NCBI GenBank assembly: GCA_040756085.1
Contig: JBFMAE010000309.1
Location: 1 to 22,305 of the forward strand
DNA length: 22,305 nucleotides
From: JBFMAE01 sp040756085
Lineage (GTDB): Bacteria; Desulfobacterota; BSN033; UBA1163
Direction: 5' to 3'
Below the pieces are notes generated by a model. It was given only the letters and a program-made list of their open reading frames with translations. It was not told the origin of the DNA and did not search any database. This document shows, piece after piece, positions 7,111 to 14,782 of this stretch. Positions within the stretch are counted from its first letter, which is position 1; every line of letters begins with the position of its first letter. The position numbers were made by a program, and so were the translations under genes.

Positions 7111-7920
7111 ATGAGAAATCATTCAAACCCCACTATCGCCATAAGTAATCGAATTTTTTCTTCGACTCAAGATCTGATCGATTACGCTTTTGAAAATAAT
7201 TTATGGGCTATTGATTATTCATTTCCCTTTGATACCCAAAATTTCTTGGATTTGAGGAAAGAAGTAGTATTTATAGAGAAAATCGCTGAAATGGGCTTTG
7301 AAATCAGGTTTCACTGCCCTTTTAAATCTATAGAAATTGCCCATACGGACAAAGATTTTGCAAATTACTCCTTACAAATTTTAAATGCATGTGTGGATAT
7401 AGCCGTTGAATTTGGCGTAAGATTTTTGACAACTCATATTGGGTTAGGATTCAAGTCTGCAAATGAATTAGATTATGAGACTTCCTTAAAAAATTTATCA
7501 TCACTTGTAAATTATGGAGAAAGGGGGGAAATAACTGTTTGTTTAGAAAATTTGACATCGGGATGGACCAATAATCCCCATTCTTTTCTTGAGCTAATCG
7601 AAAAAACTGGAGCAAGCGTTACATTTGATTTAGGACATTCAAATTCAAGTCCGTGGTTTATCGAAAACGAAGGGGGAAGTGTTGAATTCTTAAGATCGAT
7701 CGCTTCCTATATCGTCAATGCTCACATATACGAAAAAGAAGAGATTGACGAATTAACAGGTCAACCATATCATGTGCCTCCTCACGACTTAGATTCCATC
7801 AGACCTCTGCTATTAGCACTAATTGATACTAAATGTGATTGGTGGCTTATTGAACTTAAAATCCAAGATCAGGTAGACCATACGCTATCCTTACTTCGAT
7901 CATTTTTAGATGAAAAATGA
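7111..7920 (+). CDS. Xylose isomerase-like TIM-barrel protein (sugar phosphate isomerase/epimerase family)
   Basis: The 269-residue protein carries the metal-binding pattern of the AP endonuclease 2/xylose isomerase-like barrel: THIG (His109), CLENL (Glu146), FDLGHSN (Asp173, His176), NAHIYE (His205), HVPPHD (221-226) and LIELK (Glu248). All the usual divalent-metal ligands appear intact, so it is probably an active isomerase, epimerase or lyase-like enzyme. The substrate cannot be told. A strong Shine-Dalgarno (AAGGAGGT) precedes the ATG by seven bases. It sits between tusA and the ABC importer genes on the same strand. Base composition changes sharply here: 7141-7260 counts to 30% G+C, against about 50% in yedE. 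It probably acts on whatever the ABC system imports, or on its sugar-linked form (inference). Confidence 0.82.
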   Translation: MRNHSNPTIAISNRIFSSTQDLIDYAFENNLWAIDYSFPFDTQNFLDLRKEVVFIEKIAEMGFEIRFHCPFKSIEIAHTDKDFANYSLQILNACVDIAVEFGVRFLTTHIGLGFKSANELDYETSLKNLSSLVNYGERGEITVCLENLTSGWTNNPHSFLELIEKTGASVTFDLGHSNSSPWFIENEGGSVEFLRSIASYIVNAHIYEKEEIDELTGQPYHVPPHDLDSIRPLLLALIDTKCDWWLIELKIQDQVDHTLSLLRSFLDEK

Positions 7921-7958
7921 CTTTGGGACTATCAGCAAATTTTTAGGAGTATATAGAA

Positions 7959-8738
7959 ATGATCGTTGTAAAAAATCTTAATAAAACTTTTATCTCTAAA
8001 GGTGAAAAAAAGATTGATGCACTGAGAGATATTAATTTCCATGTAAAAGAGGGGGAATTTGTTGCATTCGTTGGACCGAGTGGATGCGGGAAGACAACTC
8101 TTCTTCGCATCTTAGCTGGACTTTTGAAACAAGATTCAGGGAAAGTATGGATCAATAATATATCAAATGATGGAACAAATAGTTCAATAGGCTATATCTC
8201 TCAGGCAGATTCTTTATTGCCATGGCGAAATGTAATGAGAAATGTAGAATTGGGATTAGAATTGAGAGGTATTGATCCCGGTGAGAGAAAGAAAATTGTT
8301 CAAAAAATAATTGAGCGAGTTGGACTAAGAGGTTTTGAAAAAAGTTATCCCTTTGAACTCTCTGGAGGCATGAAAAAGCGTGTCCTTTTTATCAGAGCCT
8401 TAGCCTATGACCCATCAATAATTTTTATGGATGAACCTTTCGGAGCCTTAGATGTTCAAACGAGAGACCTGCTTGTGGATGATATCCTCCCGATTTGGGA
8501 GGAAATGAAGAAGACGGTCGTTCTGGTTACTCACGATTTACATGAGGCGATCGTTCTTTCTGATCGTGTTTTTCTTTTGACCGCAAGGCCTGGGACAATA
8601 AAAAGTGAATACATTATTGATCTTCCAAGGCCCCGGTCTACAGAGATAAGGCTAACTCAAGATTTCACCAAAATTCTTAAAGAAATTTGGAATGATTTAA
8701 GCACTGAAGTCAAAAAAACTTGGGGGGATTTCAATTGA
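7959..8738 (+). CDS. ABC transporter ATP-binding protein, NitT/TauT (TauB/SsuB) type
   Basis: The 259-residue ATPase has Walker A GPSGCGKTT, a Q-loop in GYISQADSLLPW, signature LSGGMKKR, Walker B IIFMDEPFGALD and the switch VTHD. The SLLPWRNV segment after the Q-loop and the C-terminal DRVFLLTARPG are typical of nitrate/taurine/alkanesulfonate-type importers. An AGGAG lies nine bases before the ATG, and the gene follows the TIM-barrel gene by 38 bp. The stop lies against the permease start, so translation is probably coupled. The gene is AT-rich like its cassette neighbours (8101-8160 is 35% G+C). The family imports small sulfonates, nitrate, bicarbonate or pyrimidine/vitamin precursors; the substrate here is unknown. 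Confidence 0.92.
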   Translation: MIVVKNLNKTFISKGEKKIDALRDINFHVKEGEFVAFVGPSGCGKTTLLRILAGLLKQDSGKVWINNISNDGTNSSIGYISQADSLLPWRNVMRNVELGLELRGIDPGERKKIVQKIIERVGLRGFEKSYPFELSGGMKKRVLFIRALAYDPSIIFMDEPFGALDVQTRDLLVDDILPIWEEMKKTVVLVTHDLHEAIVLSDRVFLLTARPGTIKSEYIIDLPRPRSTEIRLTQDFTKILKEIWNDLSTEVKKTWGDFN

Positions 8739-8740
8739 AA

Positions 8741-9526
8741 ATGATTAGGTTAAAACCAGAACTTAAAATATTGGTGCTAAGAGTATTGATATTATCGCTC
8801 TTCTTTCTAAGTTGGGAGATAGGTGGACGGTCCGGAGTCCTCGACCCATTCTTTTTTAGCAGACCATCAGATATTGCAAAGGATTTATATGGATTATTTT
8901 TTTCAGGGAAGATTTACCCCCACTTGGCTATGACCATGAAAGAGATGATGACAGGCCTTCTATTGGGATTATTATCAGGAATTTTTGTTGGTATTTTGCT
9001 GGGAAAATCTGAAACTTTTGCAAGGGCATTGGATCCAATTGTAATAGGAATATATGCCATACCCAAAATTGCGATCGCCCCTTTGTTCATTCTATGGTTT
9101 GGTTTGGGAATAATGGCAAAGATTGTCATCGCCTGGGTTGTAACTTTTTTTCTAATCTTCTTCAACACCTATGCAGGAATGAAAAATGTGAATCAAGACA
9201 TTATCGATGCCGTCAGGACAATGGGAGCTAATGAATTTAAATTAATGCTGAAGGTTTCACTTCCTTCTTGTATCCCTTGGATATTAGTTGGGCTAAGGGC
9301 GAGTTTGGGAAGCGCTTTAGTTGCTGCTATCGTAGGCGAGTTTATTGCCTCAGACACGGGTCTTGGATATTTGATTTTGGAAGGATCAAATCTTTTCAGA
9401 ACTTCAAGAGTCTTATCGGTAGTTCTGATTCTATCGGCAATTGTCGTAACTTTAGATTCGGCCTTAAGGCTATTGGAAACCCATTTTTTAAGATGGAGGC
9501 CACGAGTTCAAGATTATAAAGGATAA
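8741..9526 (+). CDS. ABC transporter permease, NitT/TauT (SsuC/TauC) type
   Basis: This is a 261-residue inner-membrane permease with about six hydrophobic segments. The ATPase-docking EAA loop is visible as DAVRTMGANEFKLMLKV followed by SLPSCIPWILVGLR, then GEFIASDTGLGYLI, as in BPD_transp_1 permeases of the taurine/alkanesulfonate group. I take the ATG at 8741. A TTG at 8735 overlapping the ATPase stop (TTGA) has a G-rich stretch (8722-8727) at better spacing and may be the true start; that adds only two residues. Its partners are the ATPase upstream and the binding protein 26 bp downstream. Confidence 0.9.
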   Translation: MIRLKPELKILVLRVLILSLFFLSWEIGGRSGVLDPFFFSRPSDIAKDLYGLFFSGKIYPHLAMTMKEMMTGLLLGLLSGIFVGILLGKSETFARALDPIVIGIYAIPKIAIAPLFILWFGLGIMAKIVIAWVVTFFLIFFNTYAGMKNVNQDIIDAVRTMGANEFKLMLKVSLPSCIPWILVGLRASLGSALVAAIVGEFIASDTGLGYLILEGSNLFRTSRVLSVVLILSAIVVTLDSALRLLETHFLRWRPRVQDYKG

Positions 9527-9552
9527 AACGGATAGAAAGGGAGGTAACTTAA

Positions 9553-10578
9553 ATGAAAAAAAGAAGGGCTATTATATTGTCGATTATAATTTTAGGGTTT
9601 TTAGTAATTTCAGAAGTTTGTATGGGTGACGAAGGGAAACCACAAAAACCTGAAAAAGTTAACCTTATATATGTAGAGCCTGGGCGTTATTTGATTAAGC
9701 TCCCTGTAATCTTAGCTGAAGCAAAGGGCTTTTTTAAGGAAGAGGGTTTGAATGTGGATGTCAAGATAGCCCCAGGCCAAAGAGTATATGAAGCATTGCT
9801 GGCTGGTCACTCTGATTTTATATGCGTATCTTATGGTTCCATGATGAAGATCAACCAGCAAGGCAAGAAAGTAATATCAGTTTGCAATATAACGAAAAGT
9901 TGCCTTTTTCATCTTGTCGCCCATTCAGATATTAAGACGATAGAAGATTTAAAGGGAAAGAGGATTGGTGTTCCAAAGGTTGGCGAAGAGGTAACGGCTG
10001 TAATTAGATCTGCTCTGAAAAGAAAAGGATTAGATCCAGATAAAGATGTGAAATGGTTAGCTGTAGGAATTGAGGCTACAATGATTGCGGCAATGAAAAA
10101 TCGTAATGTGGATGCGGTAGGGGCTGTGGGAGAATGGAGAGATCATTTGATGAGAGCCATACCAGAAACTCATGTCCTGATAGATTATCCAAGGGAGTTA
10201 GCCCTAAGAGAATATTTGGGCGCTTCCACTTATCCTCTCGCTCACGTTCAAATCACCTCTGATTTTATAAAAAGGCATCCTGAGACAACCCAAAGGATTG
10301 TTAATGGTGTTATGAAATCACTACATTTCATCAACACCCATACTCCTGAAGAATGCATTGATGTGGTGAAAGATAAATACTGGGCAGATGCAGATCGAAA
10401 TGTTTTGGTAAGCTACCTAACCAATATTAAAGGGGCCTTCAGCCGTGATGGAATTACAAAAAAAGAAGGTTATGATGTGGTTGTAAGAGTAAACCATGAA
10501 GCCGGGTTACTGGATTTACCGGCTCCTCCCTTTGAGGAGATTACAAATTTTAGGTTTATTAAGAATGCAAGTAAATGA
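9553..10578 (+). CDS. ABC transporter substrate-binding protein, NMT1/THI5-like
   Basis: The 341-residue protein begins with a signal peptide (MKKRRA, then a hydrophobic stretch to about residue 20). There is no proper lipobox, since SEVC lacks the small residue before Cys, so it is probably a free periplasmic protein. The mature part is a type-2 periplasmic binding fold of the NitT/TauT/THI5 group: KLPVILAEAKGFFKEEGL, GHSDFICVSYGS, IEDLKGKRIGVP and the GVEATMIAA-like block. It has several cysteines (SVCNITKSC, EECIDV). A strong GGGAGGT precedes the ATG. The yedF gene begins 10 bp after the stop, which ties this transporter physically to the selenium/sulfur genes. 10021-10080 counts to 37% G+C. 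Ligand unknown. Confidence 0.9.
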   Translation: MKKRRAIILSIIILGFLVISEVCMGDEGKPQKPEKVNLIYVEPGRYLIKLPVILAEAKGFFKEEGLNVDVKIAPGQRVYEALLAGHSDFICVSYGSMMKINQQGKKVISVCNITKSCLFHLVAHSDIKTIEDLKGKRIGVPKVGEEVTAVIRSALKRKGLDPDKDVKWLAVGIEATMIAAMKNRNVDAVGAVGEWRDHLMRAIPETHVLIDYPRELALREYLGASTYPLAHVQITSDFIKRHPETTQRIVNGVMKSLHFINTHTPEECIDVVKDKYWADADRNVLVSYLTNIKGAFSRDGITKKEGYDVVVRVNHEAGLLDLPAPPFEEITNFRFIKNASK

Positions 10579-10588
10579 GGAGTTTTAT

Positions 10589-11170
10589 ATGAAAGAGATT
10601 GATTGCAGGGGATTAGCGTGTCCGCAGCCGGTGATTACAACCAAGAATGCATTGGAAGAAATAGAGCAGGGAGAGTTCATCCTCATTGTAGATAATCCAT
10701 CGGCCAGGGACAATGTGGAACGATTTGCCCAGAGCCAGGGGGCAAGGGTGACTATAAAGAAGAAAGAGAATGACTTTTATCTCCATATCGAGAAAAGGAG
10801 TATGAGCGATCGGGCCGAAACCCCTCAAAAAGCTGAGAAGGTGGTCGTCTATATTAACTCTAATCTTCTTGGAGTTGGGGAGGAGGCCTTGGGCTCCATC
10901 TTGATGAGATCGTTCCTGAAGACCCTGCTCGATCTGGAGACAAAACCATTCCGATTGATCTTCATCAATTCCGGGGTACGTTTGACCACCGAAGGTTCCG
11001 AGGTCCTCGAGACTCTAAAAACCATGGACGAAAAAGGGGTGGAAATCCTCTCCTGCGGGACATGTTTAGACTTTTACGGCCTTAAAGAAAAACTAAAGGT
11101 CGGGATTATTTCCAATATGTATGATATCGCTCAGTCTTTACTTGAAGCAGATCGATTGATCAAGACATGA
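10589..11170 (+). CDS. yedF: YedF-type selenium metabolism protein (TusA domain + DsrE-like domain)
   Basis: The 193-residue two-domain protein has a TusA domain at residues 1-70 with the CPxP motif (GLACPQPV), then a DsrE/DsrF-like domain from about 85 to the end. It ends with the characteristic SCGTCLDFYGLKEKLKVG block and an SNMYD segment. This architecture defines the YedF family, which is found in genomes with selenium traits and is thought to handle reduced selenium or sulfur as a carrier. I chose the ATG at 10589 because GAGGAG lies six bases upstream and the protein then starts exactly at the TusA domain; the open frame upstream overlaps the binding-protein gene. Composition returns to about 53% G+C (10681-10740). 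It probably works with YedE and the following desulfurase. Confidence 0.93.
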   Translation: MKEIDCRGLACPQPVITTKNALEEIEQGEFILIVDNPSARDNVERFAQSQGARVTIKKKENDFYLHIEKRSMSDRAETPQKAEKVVVYINSNLLGVGEEALGSILMRSFLKTLLDLETKPFRLIFINSGVRLTTEGSEVLETLKTMDEKGVEILSCGTCLDFYGLKEKLKVGIISNMYDIAQSLLEADRLIKT

Positions 11171-11177
11171 AACGAAA

Positions 11178-11206
11178 TTGACAGTGAAATAGGATGCAGA
11201 TAAAAT
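11178..11206 (+). promoter_or_regulatory. Internal sigma70-type promoter before the cysteine desulfurase
   Basis: TTGACA (11178-11183), a 17-bp spacer, then TAAAAT (11201-11206). It begins only 8 bp after the yedF stop. It would allow the desulfurase to be expressed apart from the upstream transporter genes. Confidence 0.6.
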
Positions 11207-11249
11207 TTAAAGAAATTGGTGATTTTTCTAAAAAGATAGGTTGAAAGAC

Positions 11250-12401
11250 ATGATCTACTTAGACAATGCGGCCACCTCCTGGCCAAAGCCTCCACAGGTC
11301 AAAGAGGCCATGGTGAAATTTATGGAAGAGGTTGGAGCCAATCCTGGCCGGTCGGGCCATCTCCTCTCGATTGAAGCCGCAAGAATCTTATATGAAACCA
11401 GAGAGGCCCTCGCCACACTGTTCCATGTAAAAGACCCATCGAGAATTGTCTTCACCCTCAATGCAACCGAATCCCTCAACTTAGCCTTAAAGGGTTTACT
11501 CAAACCCGGGGACCACATCATCACAAGCAGTATGGAGCACAATTCAGTGATGAGACCCCTCAGAGATTTGGAGAAGAAGGGAATCGCATTGAGCATCCTC
11601 CCCTGCTCTAAAGAAGGCATGCTTGATCCGCATGAAGTGGAAAAACAGATCCGGTCCAATACCAGAATGGTTGTTCTCAACCACGCTTCGAATGTGGCAG
11701 GGACTCTTCTTCCAATCAAGGAAGTGGGGCGGATTACGAGAACATACAATCTCCTTTTTCTGGTTGACGCCGCCCAGACCGCTGGAGCTTATTCCATTGA
11801 TGTGGAAAGGGATGGGATCGATCTCTTAGCCTTTACCGGACACAAGAGCCTATACGGACCCCAGGGGACAGGAGGACTGGCCATCGGTGAACGTTTGGAT
11901 GAGAAGGAGATGATCCCCCTCAAACAGGGTGGGACAGGAAGCCGGTCCGAATTTGAGCAGCAGCCAGACTTCCTACCAGATCGCTTCGAAAGCGGGACAC
12001 CCAATGGCGTTGGGATTTCCGGGCTTCTCGCCGGCATTCGATTTGTCCAGGAAAAGGGGGTGGAACAAATCTGTCAACATGAGAGCAATTTAATGCAAAA
12101 AGTGATCAAGGGCCTTAAAGAAATTTCTCAGGTGAAACTCTACGGTCCTGAAAACAGGGAAAACAGAATCGCCGTTCTCTCCTTTAATCTCGCACAACGT
12201 TCTCCATCGGAGGTAGCTCTCCATTTAGAAAGGGAATTCGGTATCCTTTGCCGGCCAGGGCTTCACTGTGCCCCTGCCGCCCATCGCACCATCGGGACGT
12301 TTCCAGATGGAACCGTTCGATTTGGCTTGAGCGCCTTAAGCACTGAAACCGAAATCGAAGCCGCCATCGAAGCCGTCTCTTCCATCGCTCAACAAAAATA
12401 A
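11250..12401 (+). CDS. Cysteine desulfurase/selenocysteine lyase-like PLP enzyme
   Basis: The 383-residue class V aminotransferase-fold protein should release S from cysteine (or Se from selenocysteine) as an enzyme-bound persulfide. It shows the N-terminal YLDNAATSWPKP, SMEHNS (His97), VDAAQTAG (Asp173), the PLP lysine in FTGHKSLYGPQG (Lys199), and the catalytic Cys in RPGLHCAPAAH (Cys340) followed by GTVRFG. The HCAPAAH ending marks the cysteine desulfurase subfamily often found beside YedE, YedF and SelD rather than IscS or SufS. The ATG at 11250 is preferred; a TTG at 11241 gives three extra residues but sits directly on the AGATAGG ribosome site. Its stop is 10 bp from the convergent mqnP stop. 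It is probably the S/Se donor for YedF/TusA (inference). Confidence 0.9.
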   Translation: MIYLDNAATSWPKPPQVKEAMVKFMEEVGANPGRSGHLLSIEAARILYETREALATLFHVKDPSRIVFTLNATESLNLALKGLLKPGDHIITSSMEHNSVMRPLRDLEKKGIALSILPCSKEGMLDPHEVEKQIRSNTRMVVLNHASNVAGTLLPIKEVGRITRTYNLLFLVDAAQTAGAYSIDVERDGIDLLAFTGHKSLYGPQGTGGLAIGERLDEKEMIPLKQGGTGSRSEFEQQPDFLPDRFESGTPNGVGISGLLAGIRFVQEKGVEQICQHESNLMQKVIKGLKEISQVKLYGPENRENRIAVLSFNLAQRSPSEVALHLEREFGILCRPGLHCAPAAHRTIGTFPDGTVRFGLSALSTETEIEAAIEAVSSIAQQK

Positions 12402-12411
12402 TCTTCAATCC

Positions 12412-13272
12412 CTATCTTCGGACCATATCAAAGAGAGTGGCTAAACAGAGGATGATGCTGATCATCCCGTTTACCGTAAAAAAGGAAAGGTTTATTTTGG
12501 AAAGATCTTTGGGAGAGACCATGGCATGTTCCAGAAAGAGAAGGCCAAAGACCACAGCTACGCCGTAAAAGTAAACCGATCCCATTCCTCCAGAAATCCC
12601 CGTCAGAATAAAGAAAACGAGGGCAATAAGATGGAAGAATGCTGCGATTCGAAGTGCCTTTTTAATGCCAAAAGAACGGGGGATGGAGAAGAGGTTAGCT
12701 TTTCGATCAAATTCCTCATCGAGACAGGCATAGAGGATATCGAACCCTGTCACCCAGAACATCGTTCCCAGACCTAACAGAAGAGGCAAGATCTCAATTC
12801 TGCCTTTCACCGCAATGTAGGCTCCGATCGGAGCAAAACTGAGAGAGAAACCCAGGATGAGATGAGACAGTGCGGTGAAGCGTTTGGTATAGGAGTAAAA
12901 AAGGATCCAGACCAGCCCCAGGGGAGAGAGGATGAAGGTCAGGCGGTTGAGCATGAAGGCAGAGAGGATAAAAACACTCGAGGAAACGATGATGAATCCG
13001 ATGAAGAAGCTCCTTCGAATCATTCCCTTCGGCAGGGCTCGATCTTTCGTCCTCGGATTTTTAGCGTCGTAGGACACATCCACCAAGCGATTAAAGGCCA
13101 TGGCACTATTTCTCGCCCCAATCATCGCAAGGAGGATCCACAGCGATTGCCGGAGAGTGGGCAAACCCTGGGCCGCAAGGATCGCCCCAGAAAAGGCAAA
13201 GGGGAGGGCAAAGACGGTGTGTTCGAATTTGATCGAATCGAGAACGATTCCGATGCGCCTCAACATCTCCAT
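12412..13272 (-). CDS. mqnP: UbiA-like prenyltransferase, futalosine-pathway MqnP type
   Basis: This 286-residue integral membrane protein attaches the polyprenyl chain to the naphthoate ring in the late futalosine menaquinone route. Both Asp-rich, Mg-pyrophosphate-binding motifs are intact: NRLVDVSYD (Asn61, Asp65, Asp69), followed by RTKDRALP, and DILYACLDEEFD (Asp178, Tyr181, Asp185, Asp189). About eight hydrophobic segments are visible. The ATG lies 3 bp after the mqnL stop, so the two are probably translationally coupled. It resembles 4-hydroxybenzoate polyprenyltransferases, but the neighbours (mqnX, mqnE, mqnC, mqnL) argue for MqnP rather than a ubiquinone UbiA. It is the last gene of the run and converges on the desulfurase gene with a 10-bp gap and no visible terminator. 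Confidence 0.9.
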   Translation of the reverse strand: MEMLRRIGIVLDSIKFEHTVFALPFAFSGAILAAQGLPTLRQSLWILLAMIGARNSAMAFNRLVDVSYDAKNPRTKDRALPKGMIRRSFFIGFIIVSSSVFILSAFMLNRLTFILSPLGLVWILFYSYTKRFTALSHLILGFSLSFAPIGAYIAVKGRIEILPLLLGLGTMFWVTGFDILYACLDEEFDRKANLFSIPRSFGIKKALRIAAFFHLIALVFFILTGISGGMGSVYFYGVAVVFGLLFLEHAMVSPKDLSKINLSFFTVNGMISIILCLATLFDMVRR

Positions 13273-13275
13273 TAC

Positions 13276-14718
13276 TCAATCCAGCCCCAGAGTCTTCCAC
13301 AACTGATCGATTCTCTTCTTAACGGATGGATCCATCTCAATCTTTTTCGGCCAAGGGCGGCTGAATCCCTCCTCCGGCCATTTTTTTGTTGCATCGATCC
13401 CTATCTTGCCTCCAAAGTGGGGAAGAAGGGAGGCGTGATCCAGGGCATCGGCCGGTCCTTCGGATAGGAAGACATCTCTTCTGGGATCGATATTCGCTCC
13501 CATCGCCCAGAGCGATTCGGAGAGATTTTGAACATCAACGTTTGAATCGAAGACAACGATGATCTTTGAAAACATCAGTTGGCCCATTCCCCACAGGGCA
13601 TGGGCAATCTTTCGGGCATGTCCGGGATACCTCTTATCGATGGAAACAAAGACCAGGTTATGAAAGACTCCTTCTGCAGGCAGGTGGATGTCCACGATTT
13701 CCGGCAATTGTTTCTGAATCAAGGGAAGAAAAATCCTCTCCGTCGCCTTCCCGAGATAGACATCCTCCATGGGAGGGATACCAACAACCGTTGCCGGATA
13801 GATGGGATTCTTCCGATGAGTGATACACGTCACATGGAATACGGGATAAAGGTCGGGAAGGGAGTAAAATCCCGTGTGATCCCCGAAGGGACCCTCTTCC
13901 CTCCTCTCCCCGGGTTCGATATGCCCTTCGATGACAATCTGGGAGTGAGCAGGAACCTCCTGATCGATGGTGACGCACTGAACCATTTCCACCGATTCCC
14001 TTCTCAGAAACCCGGCAAAAAATATCTCATCTATATTTTCCGGAAGAGGAGCGGCGGCGGCATAGAGTGTGGCCGGGTCAGGTCCAATGGCCACAGCCAC
14101 CTCGAGTCTCCTTCCCTGTCGCTCGGCCACCCGATAATGGTGGGCTCCATCCTTTTGGGGATGCCAGTGTATTCCTGTGGTCCTTTCATCATAGATTTGA
14201 AGACGATACATCCCTACATTTCGCACACCCGTCTCGGGATGTTTTGTAATGACTAGGGGGAAGGTGATAAAGAGACCTCCATCTTCGGGCCAGGTCTTCA
14301 GGATGGGAAATTGATAGAGATCGACCTTCTCCTGAATAACCTCCTGACACGGGGCCCTCGTGACCGTCTTGGGAAAGATATGTGCAAGCCTCTTAAGATT
14401 GGGAAGGAGTTTCAATTTCTTGAACAGGGTATCGGGGGTCTCTGCTTCGAGGAAGTTCAATATATCTTGAGCGATCTCCCCCATGTTTCGGACCTCTAAA
14501 GCCATCCCCATCCTCTTTTCGGAGCCAAAGGCATTCGTAAGAACGGGGATAGTGTGCCCGACCACTTTCTCAAAGAGCAGTGCCGGCCCCTTTCTTTTTG
14601 AAACCCGGTCAGTCACTTCTGCGATCTCCAGAATGGGACTGACTGGCTCTGAGATGCGTTTGAGTTCCCCTTCTTTTTCGAGAAACTTGATGAACTCATT
14701 CAAATCTTTGTAGGCCAT
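13276..14718 (-). CDS. mqnL: UbiD-family decarboxylase, futalosine-pathway MqnL type
   Basis: The 480-residue prenylated-FMN-dependent decarboxylase should remove the ring carboxylate in late menaquinone synthesis. Visible are NVGMYRLQIYDERTTGIHWH (about 167-186, containing the metal/prFMN-binding Asn and Arg), the acidic catalytic block EGPFGDHTGFY (275-285) and GIPPMEDVYLGKATE. The open frame extends to 14835, but the ATG at 14718 gives the family N-terminus MAYKDLNEFI and is preceded by AAGGCGG. The longer form would have a 39-residue tail unlike UbiD. It needs a UbiX-type flavin prenyltransferase, which is not in the window. It lies 64 bp downstream of mqnX and 3 bp upstream of mqnP. Confidence 0.9.
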   Translation of the reverse strand: MAYKDLNEFIKFLEKEGELKRISEPVSPILEIAEVTDRVSKRKGPALLFEKVVGHTIPVLTNAFGSEKRMGMALEVRNMGEIAQDILNFLEAETPDTLFKKLKLLPNLKRLAHIFPKTVTRAPCQEVIQEKVDLYQFPILKTWPEDGGLFITFPLVITKHPETGVRNVGMYRLQIYDERTTGIHWHPQKDGAHHYRVAERQGRRLEVAVAIGPDPATLYAAAAPLPENIDEIFFAGFLRRESVEMVQCVTIDQEVPAHSQIVIEGHIEPGERREEGPFGDHTGFYSLPDLYPVFHVTCITHRKNPIYPATVVGIPPMEDVYLGKATERIFLPLIQKQLPEIVDIHLPAEGVFHNLVFVSIDKRYPGHARKIAHALWGMGQLMFSKIIVVFDSNVDVQNLSESLWAMGANIDPRRDVFLSEGPADALDHASLLPHFGGKIGIDATKKWPEEGFSRPWPKKIEMDPSVKKRIDQLWKTLGLD

Positions 14719-14782
14719 GGGTTGTTCCGCCTTTCCCTTCTCGATTGGGAGGTTGATCTTATCTTCACAGAATAAACTTTTT

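Noticed and set aside
12862..13467. 201-residue plus-strand open frame
   Set aside because: It is antisense to mqnP and mqnL and has the low-complexity charged composition of a shadow frame.
13579..14256. 225-residue plus-strand open frame
   Set aside because: It is fully antisense to the well-supported mqnL.
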